Below, piece by piece: positions 63,455 through 64,000 of a DNA stretch of 64,000 bases. Location: positions 1 through 64,000 of the forward strand of contig NZ_PVNL01000077.1 of the NCBI RefSeq assembly GCF_002994635.1, written 5' to 3'. The stretch comes from Enhygromyxa salina. GTDB taxonomy: Bacteria; Myxococcota_A; Polyangia; Nannocystales; Nannocystaceae. The translations under genes were made by a program, and so were the position numbers. The notes beneath the pieces are model-generated. The model searched no databases and was not told where the DNA came from. It was given only the letters and a program-made list of their open reading frames with translations. The number at the start of each line of letters is the position of its first letter. Within the stretch, counting starts at the first letter, position 1.

Positions 63455-63927
63455 TTGGTTTCGCAGGGCCGGCTGCGCTCGAGCTTCCAGCCCATGCCCG
63501 CGCCCGGACCGGCGATCGACGTCTCGAGCCGGTCGCCGAGCACCGTGTAGTGGATCTCCTGTGGGAAGTCGTGCTCGTAGTTGGCCCACACCCAGACCTG
63601 GGCCGACGCCGGGACCTGGACCGGGTAGCGGGCCTCGCTCGGATCGATCGGTGCAAATTCGGTCGGCTCGGCCTCGCCTGGCTGCGCGACGTAGACGTGC
63701 CCGCGCCTGTGATGCCGCAGCGCCAGGCGCTCGATCAGCTGGTACTCACCAGCGTCGTCGCGGGTCCGGCCCTCGCCGCGAAGATCTCGACCGTCGACCC
63801 ACCAGCGCTCGCTCATGGCCTCGCCCTGCCAGGTCCCGCACAGCAGCTTCGCGTCTGGGGGCATCGACGCGCAGGCTCCCAACACTGGGGCGCAGACGAG
63901 CAACAGGGCCAGGCGCAGGCGGGGCAT
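63451..63927 (-). CDS. Small lipoprotein, lipocalin-like
   Basis: MPRLRLALLLVCAPVLGAC (lipobox Cys19); 158 residues. The mature part begins LLCGTWQGEAMSERWWVDGRDLRGEGRT, a G-T-W start followed by strands typical of DUF6265/lipocalin-like beta-barrels, with a Cys near the C-terminus (SRPCETN) that could pair with the first Cys of the mature domain. Unknown ligand. Confidence 0.8.
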   Translation of the reverse strand: MPRLRLALLLVCAPVLGACASMPPDAKLLCGTWQGEAMSERWWVDGRDLRGEGRTRDDAGEYQLIERLALRHHRRGHVYVAQPGEAEPTEFAPIDPSEARYPVQVPASAQVWVWANYEHDFPQEIHYTVLGDRLETSIAGPGAGMGWKLERSRPCETN

Positions 63928-63964
63928 GTGGCGATGGTAGCGGATCCGTTATGCTGGTGCCGCC

Positions 63965-64000
63965 ATGCTCGTCGTCATCAGTGACATGCACCTCGCCGAC
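63965..64000 (+). CDS. Metallophosphoesterase, 5' end only
   Basis: Only MLVVISDMHLAD is inside the window. The D-x-H motif directly after a hydrophobic strand is the first metal site of calcineurin-like phosphoesterases (LpxH/MPE type). The gene runs off the window. Confidence 0.6.
   Translation, partial: MLVVISDMHLAD

Overview
The window is high-GC DNA (roughly 70 percent by eye), densely packed with genes. It carries many lipoproteins with acidic Asp/Gly/Ser/Thr linkers after the lipobox, large eukaryote-like Ser/Thr kinases fused to TPR or ATPase regions, an FHA regulator and many HExxH lipoproteins. This combination points to a myxobacterium of the Nannocystineae type (Plesiocystis, Enhygromyxa or Nannocystis relatives). 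That placement is inferred from style; no rRNA or tRNA gene was seen.

Layout. 1-443 holds IS21-like terminal repeats abutting a Cys-rich coding remnant. 460-5292 (minus) is a compact chaperone operon: GrpE-like, Hsp70, a protein with a Lys-rich tail, and a degenerate J-protein. 5486-7675 (plus) has a small membrane-associated protein and a lipoprotein. 7746-10901 (minus) is a protease/propeller/barrel fusion. 11909-17765 (minus) is a five-gene operon: DUF2007-like, esterase lipoprotein, M48 peptidase, weakly GHKL-like protein, LRR protein. 17889-19466 (plus) holds two small proteins. 20105-31143 (minus) is a MoxR/DUF58/VWA (BAT-type) locus with a coiled-coil membrane protein and an HExxH lipoprotein. 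Mfd (31321-35025) and a 1358-residue kinase-ATPase-TPR protein (35216-39292) follow on the plus strand.

The most striking locus is 39479-41374. It encodes a beta-propeller lipoprotein whose C-terminal thioredoxin-like domain is interrupted by an in-frame TGA. The TGA sits exactly where the first Cys of a CxxC motif belongs (reading U-P-V-C), and a SECIS-like hairpin starts 6 nt after it. I read this as a selenoprotein. Next to it is a two-gene ATPase plus TPR/transmembrane pair (42222-45242) that resembles a split STAND/NLR-like conflict module.

The right third holds acidic-linker lipoproteins, a decayed duplicate of one of them, and an ECF sigma factor with a probable membrane anti-sigma partner. 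It also has an FHA-AAA regulator translated just behind a Ser/Thr kinase, an M28 peptidase, a three-repeat lectin-like exoprotein, and the first codons of a metallophosphoesterase.

Two genome-style signals recur. First, TAnnnT-like -10 boxes lie only 5-8 nt upstream of start codons, which suggests leaderless mRNAs. Second, a dispersed ~76-nt element at 5341-5417 and 56365-56440 has a conserved 8-bp hairpin with two compensatory base-pair changes, and lies just upstream of or within the 5' end of a gene both times.
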